DNA of 64,000 nt from Tardiphaga sp. (GTDB taxonomy: Bacteria > Pseudomonadota > Alphaproteobacteria > Rhizobiales > Xanthobacteraceae), in contig NZ_JAQGJD010000227.1 in NCBI RefSeq assembly GCF_028290785.1, forward strand, positions 1-64,000, given 5' to 3'. The stretch's first letter is position 1. Each line of letters opens with the position of its first letter. The notes beneath the pieces are model-generated. The model saw only the letters and a list, made by a program, of their open reading frames with translations, was not told the origin of the DNA and ran no database searches. Below, in pieces: positions 1 to 9,686 of the stretch. A program made the translations under genes and the position numbers.

Positions 1-752
1 GTCAGCGTGGTCACGCTCTCGGCGAAGCCGGGCAGTTGCGCCCCGAGCGTACGATCGGCATTGAGCACGAAGGATGCGCCGTCGAACACCAACTCGTCCT
101 GGCCGCCTACCTGGTTGAGATAGACCAGCGGCAGGTTGCTCTCCATCACGCGGGCGACCTGCACCGACAGGCGAAGGTCGTTCTTGTCGCGAGCATAGGG
201 CGAGCCGTTCGGCACGATCAGGATTTCCGCGCCGGTCTCAGCGAGGCATTCGACCACGTTCTCGTAGTCCTCGGATTCTTCCATCCAGGTGTCTTCGCAA
301 ATCGGCACGCCGATCCGCAGCCCGCGGATGGTCATCGGCCCGGATACCGGACCGCGGGCGAACACCCGCTTTTCGTCGAATACGCCGTAATTCGGCAGGT
401 TGACCTTGAAGCGGATCGCCGCGATGCGGCCTTCGTCGAGCAGCGCGCAGGCATTGTAGAGCTTGCCGCCATCGACCCAGGGCGAGCCGATCAACATGGC
501 CGGACCGCCGTCGGACGTCTCCCGCGCCAGTTCTTCGATAGCGGCGCGGCAGGCGGCCTGAAACGACGGTTTCAACACCAGGTCTTCCGGCGGATAGCCG
601 GCGATGAACAGTTCGGGCAGCACCACGAGCGATGCACCATCGGCTTTCGCCTGCGCGCGCGCGGCACGCGCCATGGTGGCGTTGCCGGCGATGTCGCCGA
701 CGGTTGGGTTGAGCTGGGCAAGCGTAAGGATGAAGCGCGCGGAATCTGTCAT
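1..752 (-). CDS. nadE: Glutamine-dependent NAD+ synthetase, N-terminal (glutaminase) part, cut by window edge
   Basis: This reading frame is missing from the ORF track because it runs off the left edge. Reading the minus strand gives [21 protein letters not shown], the usual start of the nitrilase-like glutaminase domain of large NAD+ synthetases. The expected catalytic Glu ([16 protein letters not shown]), Lys ([13 protein letters not shown]) and Cys (VPICEDTW) are all visible. This domain releases ammonia from glutamine for amidation of deamido-NAD in the C-terminal synthetase domain, which lies outside the window. A second in-frame ATG sits two codons upstream (end 758). No clear Shine-Dalgarno separates the two starts. 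Confidence 0.9.
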   Translation of the reverse strand, partial: MTDSARFILTLAQLNPTVGDIAGNATMARAARAQAKADGASLVVLPELFIAGYPPEDLVLKPSFQAACRAAIEELARETSDGGPAMLIGSPWVDGGKLYNACALLDEGRIAAIRFKVNLPNYGVFDEKRVFARGPVSGPMTIRGLRIGVPICEDTWMEESEDYENVVECLAETGAEILIVPNGSPYARDKNDLRLSVQVARVMESNLPLVYLNQVGGQDELVFDGASFVLNADRTLGAQLPGFAESVTTL

Positions 753-795
753 GGCCATAGTTAAGCCCGCGGGCTCGCCTTTCGCAATTGCAGGA

Positions 796-1194
796 TCAGA
801 TCAGACCTATGCGTTCGCCGAGCGCAAACAGCCAGGTCAGCCCCGCGATCAGCAGCGCGACGCCGACGGCGGCCGACCCCATGTCCTTGACGGCGCCGAT
901 CTGCGGATCGTGATCGGTGGTGAGCCGGTCGGCGAGCTTCTCGATGGCAGTGTTGAGCAGTTCCACCGCAAGCAGCAACAGCACCACCGCCACCAGTTCG
1001 AGGCGGCGGGCGGCCGTCGTACCGATCAGGAAGCTGAGCGGCAGCGCGAGGAGCAGCGCGAACAGCTCCTCTCGAATGGCCTGTTCGGAACGGGTGGCGA
1101 AAGTCAGCCCGTTCCAGGTGTTGATCAGGGCCCGCCAGAGGCGCGTCAACTCAAAGGCCCGACGCGACCGGCATCGGCTCGGCTTTACCCGCAC
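796..1194 (-). CDS. dgkA: Diacylglycerol kinase, prokaryotic type
   Basis: A small integral membrane protein with the DgkA signature: the catalytic segment [11 protein letters not shown], the [12 protein letters not shown] segment before the last helix, and three hydrophobic helices. DgkA phosphorylates diacylglycerol to phosphatidate at the inner membrane. The GTG start at 1194 makes the gene overlap the 3' end of the DAHP synthase gene by 44 bp. An in-frame TTG at 1149 would shorten the N-terminus and almost remove the overlap. The sequence does not decide between them, but either way the two genes look translationally linked. Confidence 0.88.
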   Translation of the reverse strand: MRVKPSRCRSRRAFELTRLWRALINTWNGLTFATRSEQAIREELFALLLALPLSFLIGTTAARRLELVAVVLLLLAVELLNTAIEKLADRLTTDHDPQIGAVKDMGSAAVGVALLIAGLTWLFALGERIGLI

Positions 1195-2539
1195 GCGACG
1201 TCTTCAGCAGCTCGGCGACCAGGAACGCCATGTCGATCGACTGCTCGGCGTTCAGGCGGGGATCGCAGACCGTGTGGTAACGGTCGTTGAGATCCTCGTC
1301 TGATATCGCACGTGCGCCGCCGGTGCATTCGGTGACGTTCTGTCCGGTCATCTCCAGATGCACGCCGCCGGCATGGGTGCCTTCGGCCTGATGGATGGTG
1401 AAGAACGACTTCACCTCGGACAGGATGCGATCGAACGGCCGGGTCTTGTAGCCGGAGTTCGAGGTGATGGTGTTGCCGTGCATTGGATCGCACGACCAAA
1501 CCACCGAACGACCTTCCCGCTGTACGGCGCGGATCAGGCCCGGCAGATGATCGCCGACCTTGTCGGCACCGAAGCGGTTGATCAGCGTCAGGCGGCCAGG
1601 CTCGTTATCGGGATTGAGCACGTCGATCAGCTTGATCAACTCGTCCGGCTTCAGCGACGGGCCGCACTTCAGGCCGATCGGGTTCTTGATCCCGCGGAAG
1701 TATTCGATATGGGCATGATCGAGCTGGCGGGTGCGGTCGCCGATCCAGATCATGTGGCCGGAGGTCGCGTACCAGTCGCCGGTCATCGAATCGACGCGGG
1801 TGAAGGCCTGCTCGTAGCCGAGCAGCAGCGCTTCGTGGCTGGTGTAGAAATCGGTCGAACGCAGCTCCGGATGGCTTTCCAGGTTGAGGCCGCAGGCGCG
1901 CATGAAGTTCAGCGCATCCGAAATGCGGTCGGCCAGTTCCTTGTAACGGCGCGACTGCTGCGAATCCTTCAGGAATCCGAGCATCCACTGGTGCACGCTG
2001 CCGAGATTGGCGAAGCCGCCGGTCGCGAACGCGCGCAGCAGATTCAGTGTCGCTGCGGACTGCCGGTAGGCGTCGAGCTGACGCTGCGGATCGGGCGTGC
2101 GCGATTCCGCCGTGAAGGCGATGTCGTTGACGATGTCGCCGCGGTAGCTCGGCAGTTCGATGCCATTGAGCTTCTCCATCGGCGAGGAGCGCGGCTTGGC
2201 GAACTGGCCGGCGATGCGGCCGACCTTCACCACCGGCACGGCGCCGGCATAGGTCAGCACCACCGACATCTGCAGGAAGGCGCGGAAGAAATCGCGGATG
2301 TTGTTGGCGCCGTGCTCGGCGAAGCTTTCGGCGCAATCACCGCCCTGCAGCAGGAAGGCCTCGCCGGCAGCGACGCGCGCCAGCGACTTCTTCAGGTTGC
2401 GGGCTTCGCCGGCGAACACCAGCGGCGGAAACGTCGCAAGCTGCGCCTCGACATCGCCGAGGGCCTTCAGGTCCGGATAGGCCGGCATCTGCTGCACAGG
2501 CTTGTTGCGCCAGCTATCGGGCGTCCACCGCTCGGACAT
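1151..2539 (-). CDS. 3-deoxy-7-phosphoheptulonate synthase, type II
   Basis: First enzyme of the shikimate pathway, condensing phosphoenolpyruvate and erythrose 4-phosphate. The protein (462 aa from [13 protein letters not shown]) is a class II (plant/AroA-II) DAHP synthase. It contains [45 protein letters not shown] and [11 protein letters not shown], which are typical of this class. The start at 2539 is preceded by CAGGAGA at good spacing. The 2656 start given by the ORF track is an upstream extension without support. The gene is followed by dgkA and nadE on the same strand. Confidence 0.93.
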   Translation of the reverse strand: MSERWTPDSWRNKPVQQMPAYPDLKALGDVEAQLATFPPLVFAGEARNLKKSLARVAAGEAFLLQGGDCAESFAEHGANNIRDFFRAFLQMSVVLTYAGAVPVVKVGRIAGQFAKPRSSPMEKLNGIELPSYRGDIVNDIAFTAESRTPDPQRQLDAYRQSAATLNLLRAFATGGFANLGSVHQWMLGFLKDSQQSRRYKELADRISDALNFMRACGLNLESHPELRSTDFYTSHEALLLGYEQAFTRVDSMTGDWYATSGHMIWIGDRTRQLDHAHIEYFRGIKNPIGLKCGPSLKPDELIKLIDVLNPDNEPGRLTLINRFGADKVGDHLPGLIRAVQREGRSVVWSCDPMHGNTITSNSGYKTRPFDRILSEVKSFFTIHQAEGTHAGGVHLEMTGQNVTECTGGARAISDEDLNDRYHTVCDPRLNAEQSIDMAFLVAELLKTSRAGKAEPMPVASGL

Positions 2540-2685
2540 CACAAAATCTCCTGAAAAACCGCGCCTCAAGGCAGGCTGCGGAGGCCGCGTTATACACAGG
2601 GTTGTGGCAGATCGCCAGTTGGAAATCTGCCTTTCGACACAAGCCCTTGCAGCCAAAGCCGAATTCGCATTTGCTGCATGTCATT

Positions 2686-3615
2686 ATGACGCAGAAGAAT
2701 TTCAAGGTGGCGGAGGCTACGCTGGACGACGTATTCGCCGACGACATCAGTTTCCCGGCCGCCGACGGCTTTGCGCTGGGCGCAACGCTGTATCTGCCGC
2801 GTGGGACCAGGACCCATGCGGTGCTGGTCAATTCTGCCACCGCGGCGCCGCGCAAGATCTACAGGGGCTTTGCCAGCTACCTCGCCGGCCGCGGCTGCGC
2901 GGTACTGACCTACGACTATCGCGGCACCGGCGACTCGCGGCCCAGATCGTCGATTAGCACCGGCCAGCGGAATTCCCTGATCGGCTTTAAAGCGTCGATG
3001 TCGGACTGGGCGGCGCTCGACGTCACCGCGGCGGTGGTCTGGATGCGCGAACGCTACACGGCGATGCCGCTGGCCTTTGTCGGCCACTCCTTCGGCGGCC
3101 AGGCGCTGGGGCTGATCCCGAACAATTCCGAAGTGGCGCGGGCGCTGCTGATCGCTGCCCAGGCCGGTACCTGGCGGCTAATGACCTCGCCGGAGCGCTA
3201 TCGCATCTATGCACTGCTGAAATTCATCGGCGTGCCGCTGACCCGGGCCGCGGGCTACACCCCCGGCAGGATCGGGCTCGGTCTCGATCTGCCCAAGGGC
3301 GTATTCCTCGAATGGGCGCAATGGGTGCTCAGGGATCGCTACTTTTTCGACGACGCCAGTCTGAGGTCGCTGTCGAACTTTCCGCGCTATCGCGGCGCGC
3401 TGCGGGCGCTAAGTTTTTCCGACGATCCGTGGGCGACGCTTGCTGCAGTCGAGATGCTGTGCGCGGGATTCACCTCGATCCGGCCGGATATCCACGCCAT
3501 CACGCCGGCTGAGGCCGGCGCGAGAAAGATCGGACACTTCGGCTTCTTCCGCCCCGAACATCGCGACACGCTGTGGCGCGGCGCCGCGGAATGGCTGCAG
3601 CGGGCGCCGGATTAG
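2686..3615 (+). CDS. Alpha/beta hydrolase of unknown substrate
   Basis: A 309-aa protein from MTQKNFKVAEATL. The alpha/beta-hydrolase fold is shown by the oxyanion-side motif YDYRGTGDS, the nucleophile elbow GHSFGGQALG, and a C-terminal histidine in KIGHFGFF. It has no signal peptide. It resembles predicted serine hydrolases that take an N-terminal ester-like substrate, but nothing here names that substrate. Its stop codon directly abuts the stop codon of the convergent gor gene (3615 against 3616), so there is no room for a terminator between them. Confidence 0.75.
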   Translation: MTQKNFKVAEATLDDVFADDISFPAADGFALGATLYLPRGTRTHAVLVNSATAAPRKIYRGFASYLAGRGCAVLTYDYRGTGDSRPRSSISTGQRNSLIGFKASMSDWAALDVTAAVVWMRERYTAMPLAFVGHSFGGQALGLIPNNSEVARALLIAAQAGTWRLMTSPERYRIYALLKFIGVPLTRAAGYTPGRIGLGLDLPKGVFLEWAQWVLRDRYFFDDASLRSLSNFPRYRGALRALSFSDDPWATLAAVEMLCAGFTSIRPDIHAITPAEAGARKIGHFGFFRPEHRDTLWRGAAEWLQRAPD

Positions 3616-5001
3616 CTACTCCGCGGCCTCGCGGACGTAACGCGCGGTCGGCGTGCGCATCGTCACAAGTTCCTCGGCCGCACTTGGATGCACGGCGATG
3701 GTGGCGTCGAAATCGGACTTGGTGGCCTTCATCTTCACGCAAATGCCAAGCACCTGGATCAGTTCGGCCGCCTCATGTCCAACCACATGACAGCCCACCA
3801 CGATGTCCGTGCTAGCATCGACGATCAGTTTCATCAGCACCCGGCTGTCGCTGCCGGACAATGTCGCCTTGATCGGCTTGAAATCGGTCTTGTAGACATC
3901 GACATGGCTGAACGCCGCGCGAGCTTCCGCTTCCGTCATGCCGACGGTGCCGACTTCGGGCTGCGTAAAGACGGCGGTCGGGATGTTGCTGTGATCGACC
4001 TTGACCGGCCGCTTGCCGAATACGGTATCGGCGAAGGCGTGCCCCTCGCGGATCGCCACCGGTGTCAGGTTGATGTGGTTGGTCACGTCGCCGACCGCAT
4101 AGATATGCGGCACATTGGTCTGCGAGAATTCATTGACCGCGATGCCGCCATGGGCGTGCTTGACGTTGACCCCGGCCTTGTCGAGGCCGAGGTTGACGAC
4201 GTTGGGATGGCGACCGATCGCGAACATCACCTGGTCCGCGGCGATGCTCGAGCCGTTCGACAGATGCGCCGTGAAATCATGACCGTGCTTGTCGATCTTG
4301 TTGACCGTGCAGCCGGTGAGGATAGTGATCCCCTGCTTCTCCATCTCTTTGCGCACATGCGCCCGCACGTCCTCGTCGAAGCCGCGCAGGATGTTGTCAC
4401 CGCGATAAACCACGGTCACGTCGGAGCCGAAGCCGGCAAAGATGCAGGCGAATTCCAGCGCGATGTAGCCGCCGCCCTGGATCACGATCCGCTTCGGCAA
4501 CTGCGGCAGATGGAACACCTCATTGGACGAAATGACGTGCTCGATACCCGGAAAAGCGGGCCCGTGGTTGGGCGCGCCGCCGGTAGCGATCAGCACATAT
4601 TTGGCGGTCACCGTCTCGCCGGTCGATAGCCGCAGCGTATGCGGATCCTCGAATACGGCGCGGGCTTTTACAATGTTGGCGCCAGACTTCTCGACATTGG
4701 CGGTATAAATGCCCTCAAGCCGGGCGATTTCCCTGTCCTTGTTGGCAATGAAGGTCGGCCAGTCGAAGGTCGCAGATGGAATCGTCCAGCCGAAGCCGGC
4801 GGCATCCTCGATGTCGCGATGGATGTGCGAGGCATAGACCATCAGCTTCTTCGGCACGCAGCCGCGGATTACGCAGGTGCCACCGAAGCGATACTCCTCG
4901 GCGATCATCACCCTGGCGCCGTAGCCCGCGGCGATCCGCGCGGCGCGCACGCCGCCCGAACCACCTCCAATCACGAACAGATCGACGTCGAAGTCAGCCA
5001 T
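3616..5001 (-). CDS. gor: Glutathione-disulfide reductase
   Basis: A 461-aa class I pyridine nucleotide-disulfide oxidoreductase. It has an N-terminal FAD site (VIGGGSGGVRAAR), the redox-active disulfide GGTCVIRGCVPKK, an NADPH-binding Rossmann motif (IQGGGYIALEFA), and a C-terminal dimerisation domain ending in the His-Pro active-site region (AVHPSAAEELVTMR). The spacing and the VIRGCVPKK form fit glutathione reductase rather than dihydrolipoamide or mercuric reductase. It recycles GSSG to GSH in the cytoplasm. It probably shares a transcript with the DUF2059 and rpiA genes upstream. Confidence 0.92.
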   Translation of the reverse strand: MADFDVDLFVIGGGSGGVRAARIAAGYGARVMIAEEYRFGGTCVIRGCVPKKLMVYASHIHRDIEDAAGFGWTIPSATFDWPTFIANKDREIARLEGIYTANVEKSGANIVKARAVFEDPHTLRLSTGETVTAKYVLIATGGAPNHGPAFPGIEHVISSNEVFHLPQLPKRIVIQGGGYIALEFACIFAGFGSDVTVVYRGDNILRGFDEDVRAHVRKEMEKQGITILTGCTVNKIDKHGHDFTAHLSNGSSIAADQVMFAIGRHPNVVNLGLDKAGVNVKHAHGGIAVNEFSQTNVPHIYAVGDVTNHINLTPVAIREGHAFADTVFGKRPVKVDHSNIPTAVFTQPEVGTVGMTEAEARAAFSHVDVYKTDFKPIKATLSGSDSRVLMKLIVDASTDIVVGCHVVGHEAAELIQVLGICVKMKATKSDFDATIAVHPSAAEELVTMRTPTARYVREAAE

Positions 5002-5041
5002 GTCTCGCCCCGAGCACCGGAGTGCTTTCTGGAGATAACTA

Positions 5042-5578
5042 CTAGATCTCTTTGCCGCGCTTGCGCATCTCGGCGCGGAACTGGCCGTTGACTTCTTCCG
5101 AGAACGACTGCGCCCACTGCTGCATATAGTTCATGCTCGCGGAAATCGACTGGGGCTCCTGCGCCAACAGCTTCTGGCCGAGCGGCGACTTGTAGAACGT
5201 CGCGAGGTCCTTCAATTCCGGCTCGGTGAAGTCACTGGCGTAGATCCGCGCCATCTGCTCGCCGATTTCCTTGTCGCGGCCGGCCATCGCCTGCGCCACG
5301 ATCAGGGCGACCTCGTTGAGGTCCTTCTGGTAGTTCAGGTTGCTCTGCAGCAGCGAATCCTTGACGCGCCCGACCATGTTGGGAATGGCATTGGCATACA
5401 TCGCGCTGGCGTTCTTCATCGCCAGGATTTCCTTGGCGTAACCGATCGCCGCCGGCGACGCGGGCTTGATCGGACGGCTCTGTGCCTGCGGGTTTTGCTG
5501 GGCCGTGGCCGGCAGCGCGGAGATGGCCACCCCGAACGCAAGTCCGGCGGCCAGCAGCAGGTTGGAACGAATGGTCAT
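5042..5578 (-). CDS. Exported DUF2059 protein
   Basis: A 178-aa protein starting MTIRSNLLLAAGLAFGVAIS and ending its signal peptide at about SALPATAQQ. The mature part is helical and carries the DUF2059 signature around DFTEPELKDLATFYKSPLGQK. No enzymatic function is established for this family as far as I know. The start at 5578 is supported by GGAGA upstream. The ORF track extends 12 codons further without support. It lies 22 bp downstream of rpiA and 40 bp upstream of gor, so all three could be co-transcribed. A periplasmic location is inferred from the signal peptide. Confidence 0.82.
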   Translation of the reverse strand: MTIRSNLLLAAGLAFGVAISALPATAQQNPQAQSRPIKPASPAAIGYAKEILAMKNASAMYANAIPNMVGRVKDSLLQSNLNYQKDLNEVALIVAQAMAGRDKEIGEQMARIYASDFTEPELKDLATFYKSPLGQKLLAQEPQSISASMNYMQQWAQSFSEEVNGQFRAEMRKRGKEI

Positions 5579-5600
5579 CTGATTCTCCGTGGTTGCGGCA

Positions 5601-6299
5601 TTAGGGCCGCTCAAAAACGCGAATACCTTCAGAGCCTGCTAGCATCGCCATGCTCGCAAGACCAATGAATAGCCCGTGCTCGACCACGCCCGGGATCGGG
5701 TTGAGCAACCCGGCGAGCCGCGGCACGTCGGTGATCTGCCCTAGATGGGCGTCGAGGATCCAGTGACCGCCATCGGTGACAAAAGCATGGCCGTCGCGGT
5801 CGCTGCGTACCTTCAACTCACCCGACAGACCACATTGTTCGAAGGCCCCGACGATGGCCCGCCGCGTCGCCGAGAGGCCGAACGGGATCACTTCCACTGG
5901 CAGCGGGAAACGACCCAGGGTCGGCACCCATTTGCTATCGTCGGCGATCACGATCATGCGGTCAGAAGCGGCCGCGACAATCTTTTCGCGCAGCAGCGCG
6001 CCGCCGCCGCCCTTGATCAGGTTCAGCGCGGCGTCGATCTCGTCGGCCCCGTCAACGGTCAGATCGAGCCGATCGATCTCGTCCAGAGTGGTCAGCGGGA
6101 CGCCACAGCGCACCGCGTCGGCTCGCGTCGCCTCCGACGTCGGCACCCCGATCACCTTGAGGCCGGCCTTGACCCGCTCGCCCAGCAGTTCGACGAAATG
6201 TTTGGCCGTCGATCCGGTGCCGAGTCCCAGCCTCATACCGTCTTGGACGTGCTCGAGCGCCTGCGCGGCGGCCTGCCGTTTCAGTTCGTCCATGGTCAT
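5601..6299 (-). CDS. rpiA: Ribose-5-phosphate isomerase A
   Basis: Interconverts ribose 5-phosphate and ribulose 5-phosphate in the pentose phosphate pathway. The 232-aa protein shows the RpiA motifs in order: [16 protein letters not shown] (phosphate loop), [29 protein letters not shown] (active-site region) and IADDSKWV. ATGs at 6299 and 6293 are both possible, while the track start at 6323 lies outside the conserved N-terminus. The length matches the family. Confidence 0.93.
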   Translation of the reverse strand: MTMDELKRQAAAQALEHVQDGMRLGLGTGSTAKHFVELLGERVKAGLKVIGVPTSEATRADAVRCGVPLTTLDEIDRLDLTVDGADEIDAALNLIKGGGGALLREKIVAAASDRMIVIADDSKWVPTLGRFPLPVEVIPFGLSATRRAIVGAFEQCGLSGELKVRSDRDGHAFVTDGGHWILDAHLGQITDVPRLAGLLNPIPGVVEHGLFIGLASMAMLAGSEGIRVFERP

Positions 6300-6474
6300 G
6301 ACGGGCGGAGTCCTTGAATTCAAGTCGGGTCCCGCGGGCGGGCTCTGTCGGCTTATCTAGCGACGTTTGGCCGGAAGGAACAGGGTCAACCGCGAGCTTT
6401 CCCCGCCAGAGCCAGCCGGTGCCAGTTCGTCCTGCCCCTTGCACCTTCGGCGCGAGGCCGGTAGCGATCGAGGC

Positions 6475-7158
6475 ATGACCGATTTTCCCCTTGTTGTATT
6501 TGATCTCGACGGCACGCTTGTCGATACCGCGCCCGACCTGATCAGCGCGCTGAACTGGGTACTGGCCCGCGAGGGCCTGCCGCCGGTGCCGCTGGCATCC
6601 GCCCGCAAAATGATCGGCCAGGGCGCCCGGCGCCTGATCGAGCGCGGGCTGGAGCTGGAAGGCCGCGAGATGAGCATGGCGGACGTCACCCGCCTGACCA
6701 CGGATTTCATCGATCACTATGCCGCCCATATCGCCGACGCGTCGGAGCCGTTCGACGGCCTAATCGCGGCACTCGATAACCTCGAAGCCAGCGGCTACCG
6801 CTTCGCGGTGTGCACCAACAAGCTGGAATGGCTGTCGCAACTGCTGCTCGACCGGCTCGGCCTGACGCCGCGCTTTCAGGCGATCTGCGGCGCCGACACC
6901 TTTGGGGTGTCCAAGCCGGATCCCGTGATTCTGCAGCAGACCGTGGCCCGCGCGGGCGGACGGATGTCGGCCGTGGTCATGGTTGGCGATGCCGGCCCGG
7001 ATATCGGCGTGGCGCGGCGTGCCGGGATACCGGTGATAGGCGTCGAATTCGGCTACACCGAAGTCCCGATCGCCGACCTCAAGCCCGACCTGCTGATCGG
7101 ACATTTCCGCGATCTGCCGGACGCTATCGCCCGCCTGCTGCCCAGTGCACCTCAGTAA
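6475..7158 (+). CDS. gph: Phosphoglycolate phosphatase (HAD superfamily)
   Basis: A 227-aa HAD hydrolase with motif I VFDLDGTLVDTAPDL, motif II (VCTNK), the motif III Lys region (GVSKPDP) and motif IV MVGDAGPDI. The helical cap between motifs I and II is of the Gph/PGP type. The likely substrate is 2-phosphoglycolate from DNA repair or the Rubisco oxygenase reaction. Other sugar phosphates cannot be excluded. The start at 6475 is the ATG immediately before the DLDGT strand. The longer ORF in the track runs back into the region upstream of rpiA. Confidence 0.82.
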   Translation: MTDFPLVVFDLDGTLVDTAPDLISALNWVLAREGLPPVPLASARKMIGQGARRLIERGLELEGREMSMADVTRLTTDFIDHYAAHIADASEPFDGLIAALDNLEASGYRFAVCTNKLEWLSQLLLDRLGLTPRFQAICGADTFGVSKPDPVILQQTVARAGGRMSAVVMVGDAGPDIGVARRAGIPVIGVEFGYTEVPIADLKPDLLIGHFRDLPDAIARLLPSAPQ

Positions 7159-7201
7159 GTGCCTGATCGAAAAGGTGATTTCAAAGCTGCTCGCGACCGA
7201 G

Positions 7202-7217
7202 TTAACCATCAATTAAC
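7202..7217. promoter_or_regulatory. Full CtrA box
   Basis: TTAACCATCAATTAAC matches the alphaproteobacterial CtrA consensus TTAA-N7-TTAAC exactly, including the common TTAACCAT left half. It lies 92 bp upstream of the lipoprotein start at 7309 and downstream of gph, so the lipoprotein is the likely target. Confidence 0.6.
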
Positions 7218-7308
7218 TATGCAGGGCCCGGTGGTTGCGCGGAATTGACGACACTTCTATGGTTGTCGGTGGGGACTGCGGCCAGCCGCGAAAAGTGACG
7301 GATATACT

Positions 7309-7752
7309 ATGCGTAGAGTAATTGTGTTGATGGCCGCCGGCCTGAGCTTGGCAGGCTGTGCCTCGTTCTCGATGGATTCCTTCAAATCGGCGCCCACGCC
7401 GGTCACTGTGCAGTTCGATTCGATTCCGCCAGGCGCGGACGTCGTGACCTCGACCGGCCCAGGCTGCAAGACGCCCTGCTCTATCCCCCTCGCAACCGAA
7501 ACCGGCTTCAGCGCCACCTTCAGCCTGGCCAAGTTCCAGCCGATGACGGTTCCGGTGACCGTGACCAGGACCGGCGGCGAACTGCTCAGTGCCGCGACCA
7601 TCACGGTCGAGCCCAGCCCTGTCGTGGCGGAACTGCAGCCGCTGGTGCCGTCGCGGCGCGGCGCGCGCAAGACGGCCCGAAAGCGTGCGTCCGCCGCCGC
7701 TCCGGCTGCAGAGGCTCCGGCAACCACGCCGTTCCCGGCGCCCGCTCGCTAA
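7309..7752 (+). CDS. Small lipoprotein with PEGA-like domain
   Basis: A 147-aa protein with an N-terminal lipoprotein signal ending in the lipobox LAGC at about Cys17. The middle (VQFDSIPPGADVVTS, CKTPCSIPLATETGFSATF, KFQPMTVPVTV) reads like a PEGA-type beta domain of the kind found in surface-associated proteins. The tail is rich in Arg, Lys, Ala and Pro and is probably disordered or cell-wall facing. A CtrA box upstream suggests cell-cycle-linked expression. No closer function can be given. Confidence 0.75.
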   Translation: MRRVIVLMAAGLSLAGCASFSMDSFKSAPTPVTVQFDSIPPGADVVTSTGPGCKTPCSIPLATETGFSATFSLAKFQPMTVPVTVTRTGGELLSAATITVEPSPVVAELQPLVPSRRGARKTARKRASAAAPAAEAPATTPFPAPAR

Positions 7753-7872
7753 CTCAGCGCCATCGCGACACCCCGGCACGATTGTGCCGACGGCGTTGCG
7801 TGACTACATTGGGTGCGCGGCAGGAGTGCCGCGCGAGACCACGGTGTTGTCCGTAACGACAAGGCGTCCTGA

Positions 7873-8904
7873 ATGACCGTCTCCGAATTGAGTCCTGCCC
7901 TGATCTCGCCTGCCATGATCGATCCGTTCGGCCGGACGATCAACTATTTGCGGGTCTCGGTCACCGATCGCTGCGACCTGCGTTGCTTCTATTGCATGTC
8001 CGAGGACATGACCTTCCTGCCCAAAGCCGACCTGCTGACGCTGGAAGAACTCGACCGGCTGTGCTCGACCTTCATCGCCAAGGGCGTGACGAAACTACGC
8101 CTTACCGGCGGCGAGCCGCTGGTGCGCCGCAATGTGATGTCGCTGGTGCGCTCGCTGTCGCGCCACCTCAAGACCGGCGCGCTGCATGAGCTGACATTGA
8201 CCACCAACGGTTCGTTGCTGGCGAAGTATGCCCAGGAGCTGGCCGATTGCGGCGTGCGCCGCATCAACGTCTCGATGGACACGCTGGACGCCACAAAATT
8301 CCGCGCCATCACCCGCTGGGGCGACCTCAACAAGGTGCTGGAGGGAATAGAGGCGGCACGCGCCGCAGGCCTCGCGGTGAAGATCAACGCGGTGGCGCTG
8401 AAAGGCCTGAACGAGGACGAGATCCCCGAACTGATGCAGTGGGCGCACGGCAAGGATATGGCGCTGACGCTGATCGAGGTGATGCCGATGGGCGATATCG
8501 GCGAAGGCCGCATCGACCAGTACGTCCCGCTGTCGCTGCTGCGCGCCCGCCTTGCAACCAGATACACGCTGACCGACCTGCCCGACGATACCGGCGGTCC
8601 GGCGCGCTATGTCCGGGTCGGCGAGACCGGCGGCAAGCTCGGCTTCATCACGCCGATGACCCATAATTTTTGCGAGTCCTGCAACCGCGTTCGCATCACC
8701 TGCACCGGCACGATCCACACCTGCCTCGGTCATGAGGATGCCTCCGACCTGCGCAGGCCGCTGCGCGCCTCCCCCGACAACGACCTGCTCAATGCCACCA
8801 TCGATCGCGCCATCGGCCTGAAGCCGAAGGGCCACGACTTCATCATCGACCGCCGGCACAACCGACCGAGCGTCAGCCGCCACATGAGCGTCACCGGCGG
8901 ATAA
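7873..8904 (+). CDS. moaA: GTP 3',8-cyclase, molybdenum cofactor biosynthesis
   Basis: A radical-SAM enzyme that starts molybdopterin synthesis from GTP. The 343-aa protein carries the N-terminal SAM cluster motif CDLRCFYC, the GGEPL motif ([11 protein letters not shown]), the C-terminal second 4Fe-4S cluster site ([15 protein letters not shown]...C), and the conserved Gly-Gly C-terminus. The length is typical. The cofactor it makes would be needed by the molybdenum hydroxylases encoded at 55.6-61.6 kb in this same window. Confidence 0.95.
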   Translation: MTVSELSPALISPAMIDPFGRTINYLRVSVTDRCDLRCFYCMSEDMTFLPKADLLTLEELDRLCSTFIAKGVTKLRLTGGEPLVRRNVMSLVRSLSRHLKTGALHELTLTTNGSLLAKYAQELADCGVRRINVSMDTLDATKFRAITRWGDLNKVLEGIEAARAAGLAVKINAVALKGLNEDEIPELMQWAHGKDMALTLIEVMPMGDIGEGRIDQYVPLSLLRARLATRYTLTDLPDDTGGPARYVRVGETGGKLGFITPMTHNFCESCNRVRITCTGTIHTCLGHEDASDLRRPLRASPDNDLLNATIDRAIGLKPKGHDFIIDRRHNRPSVSRHMSVTGG

Positions 8905-9040
8905 TGCCGCGCCGGCGGTCTTCAACGGCTAGTCGTTCCCCACCCTATCCCTGCGTCAAACTGTCAAATTACCAATTGACGCCGGCTTGGCACGCTGAAA
9001 TGGTGCCGCCGCATCACGTGGCGCAGCGTAAAAAGCTGCC

Positions 9041-9057
9041 CTTTCTCAGTGAGAAAG
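9041..9057. repeat. Short perfect inverted repeat upstream of dctQ
   Basis: CTTTCTC-AGT-GAGAAAG is a perfect 7-bp inverted repeat with a 3-bp centre, 31 bp before the dctQ start. It could be an operator or a leader hairpin. No matching second copy was noticed, so function is open. Confidence 0.35.
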
Positions 9058-9088
9058 CGGGTGCAGGGACGGGTTCAAGGGGACAGCG

Positions 9089-9625
9089 GTGGACGTACTC
9101 AAAATCACGCGCGTGATCGACAGCTTGAGCGATGCCTTCGGCTTCATCGCCAAATGGCTGGTGCTGCTCGCCTGTCTCATCAGTGCCGGCAACGCCACCG
9201 TCCGTTATCTGTTCAACTACAGTTCGAACGGCTGGCTCGAGATCCAGTGGTACATGTTCGCGGGGATCGTGTTTCTCGGCGCCGCGCAAACGCTGCGGCT
9301 GAACGAGCATGTGCGCGTCGACCTGGTCTATTCAGCGGTGTCGGATCGCGCCCGGCTGTGGATCGACATCGTCGGCATCATCCTTTTCCTGACCCCCGCG
9401 ATGGCTTTCCTGCTGTATTTGACCACCCCATTCTTCCTCAATTCGTGGCGGCTGCAGGAGACATCGAGCAATGCCGGCGGTCTGATTTTGTGGCCGGTCA
9501 AGATGATCTTGCCGCTCGGCTTCATGCTGCTGCTGCTGCAGGGTCTCGCCGAACTCGCCAAGCGCATCGCAGCCCTCGCCGGCGTGGTCAAACTCGACAC
9601 TCATTACGAAGCGCCGCTGCAATAG
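9089..9625 (+). CDS. TRAP transporter small permease (DctQ-like)
   Basis: A 178-aa protein with four predicted membrane helices and the DctQ-family pattern NGWLEIQWYMFAGIVFLGAAQTLRLNEHVRVDLVY. It is the small membrane subunit of a tripartite ATP-independent periplasmic transporter. The GTG start at 9089 is preceded by AAGGGGA. The large permease gene follows 61 bp downstream. The solute-binding protein is encoded nearby but on the other strand (11991-13079). Confidence 0.88.
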   Translation: MDVLKITRVIDSLSDAFGFIAKWLVLLACLISAGNATVRYLFNYSSNGWLEIQWYMFAGIVFLGAAQTLRLNEHVRVDLVYSAVSDRARLWIDIVGIILFLTPAMAFLLYLTTPFFLNSWRLQETSSNAGGLILWPVKMILPLGFMLLLLQGLAELAKRIAALAGVVKLDTHYEAPLQ

Positions 9626-9686
9626 CGGCGTTTTCTTTTCAGCCAGACAATTTCGACCCGGATAATTCTACAGTCAGGACCGCACG

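Noticed and set aside
8987-9004. Sigma-54 -24-like element TTGGCACG upstream of dctQ
   Set aside because: The -12 GC is not found at the fixed spacing (the bases there are TG), so it is not a credible sigma-54 promoter.
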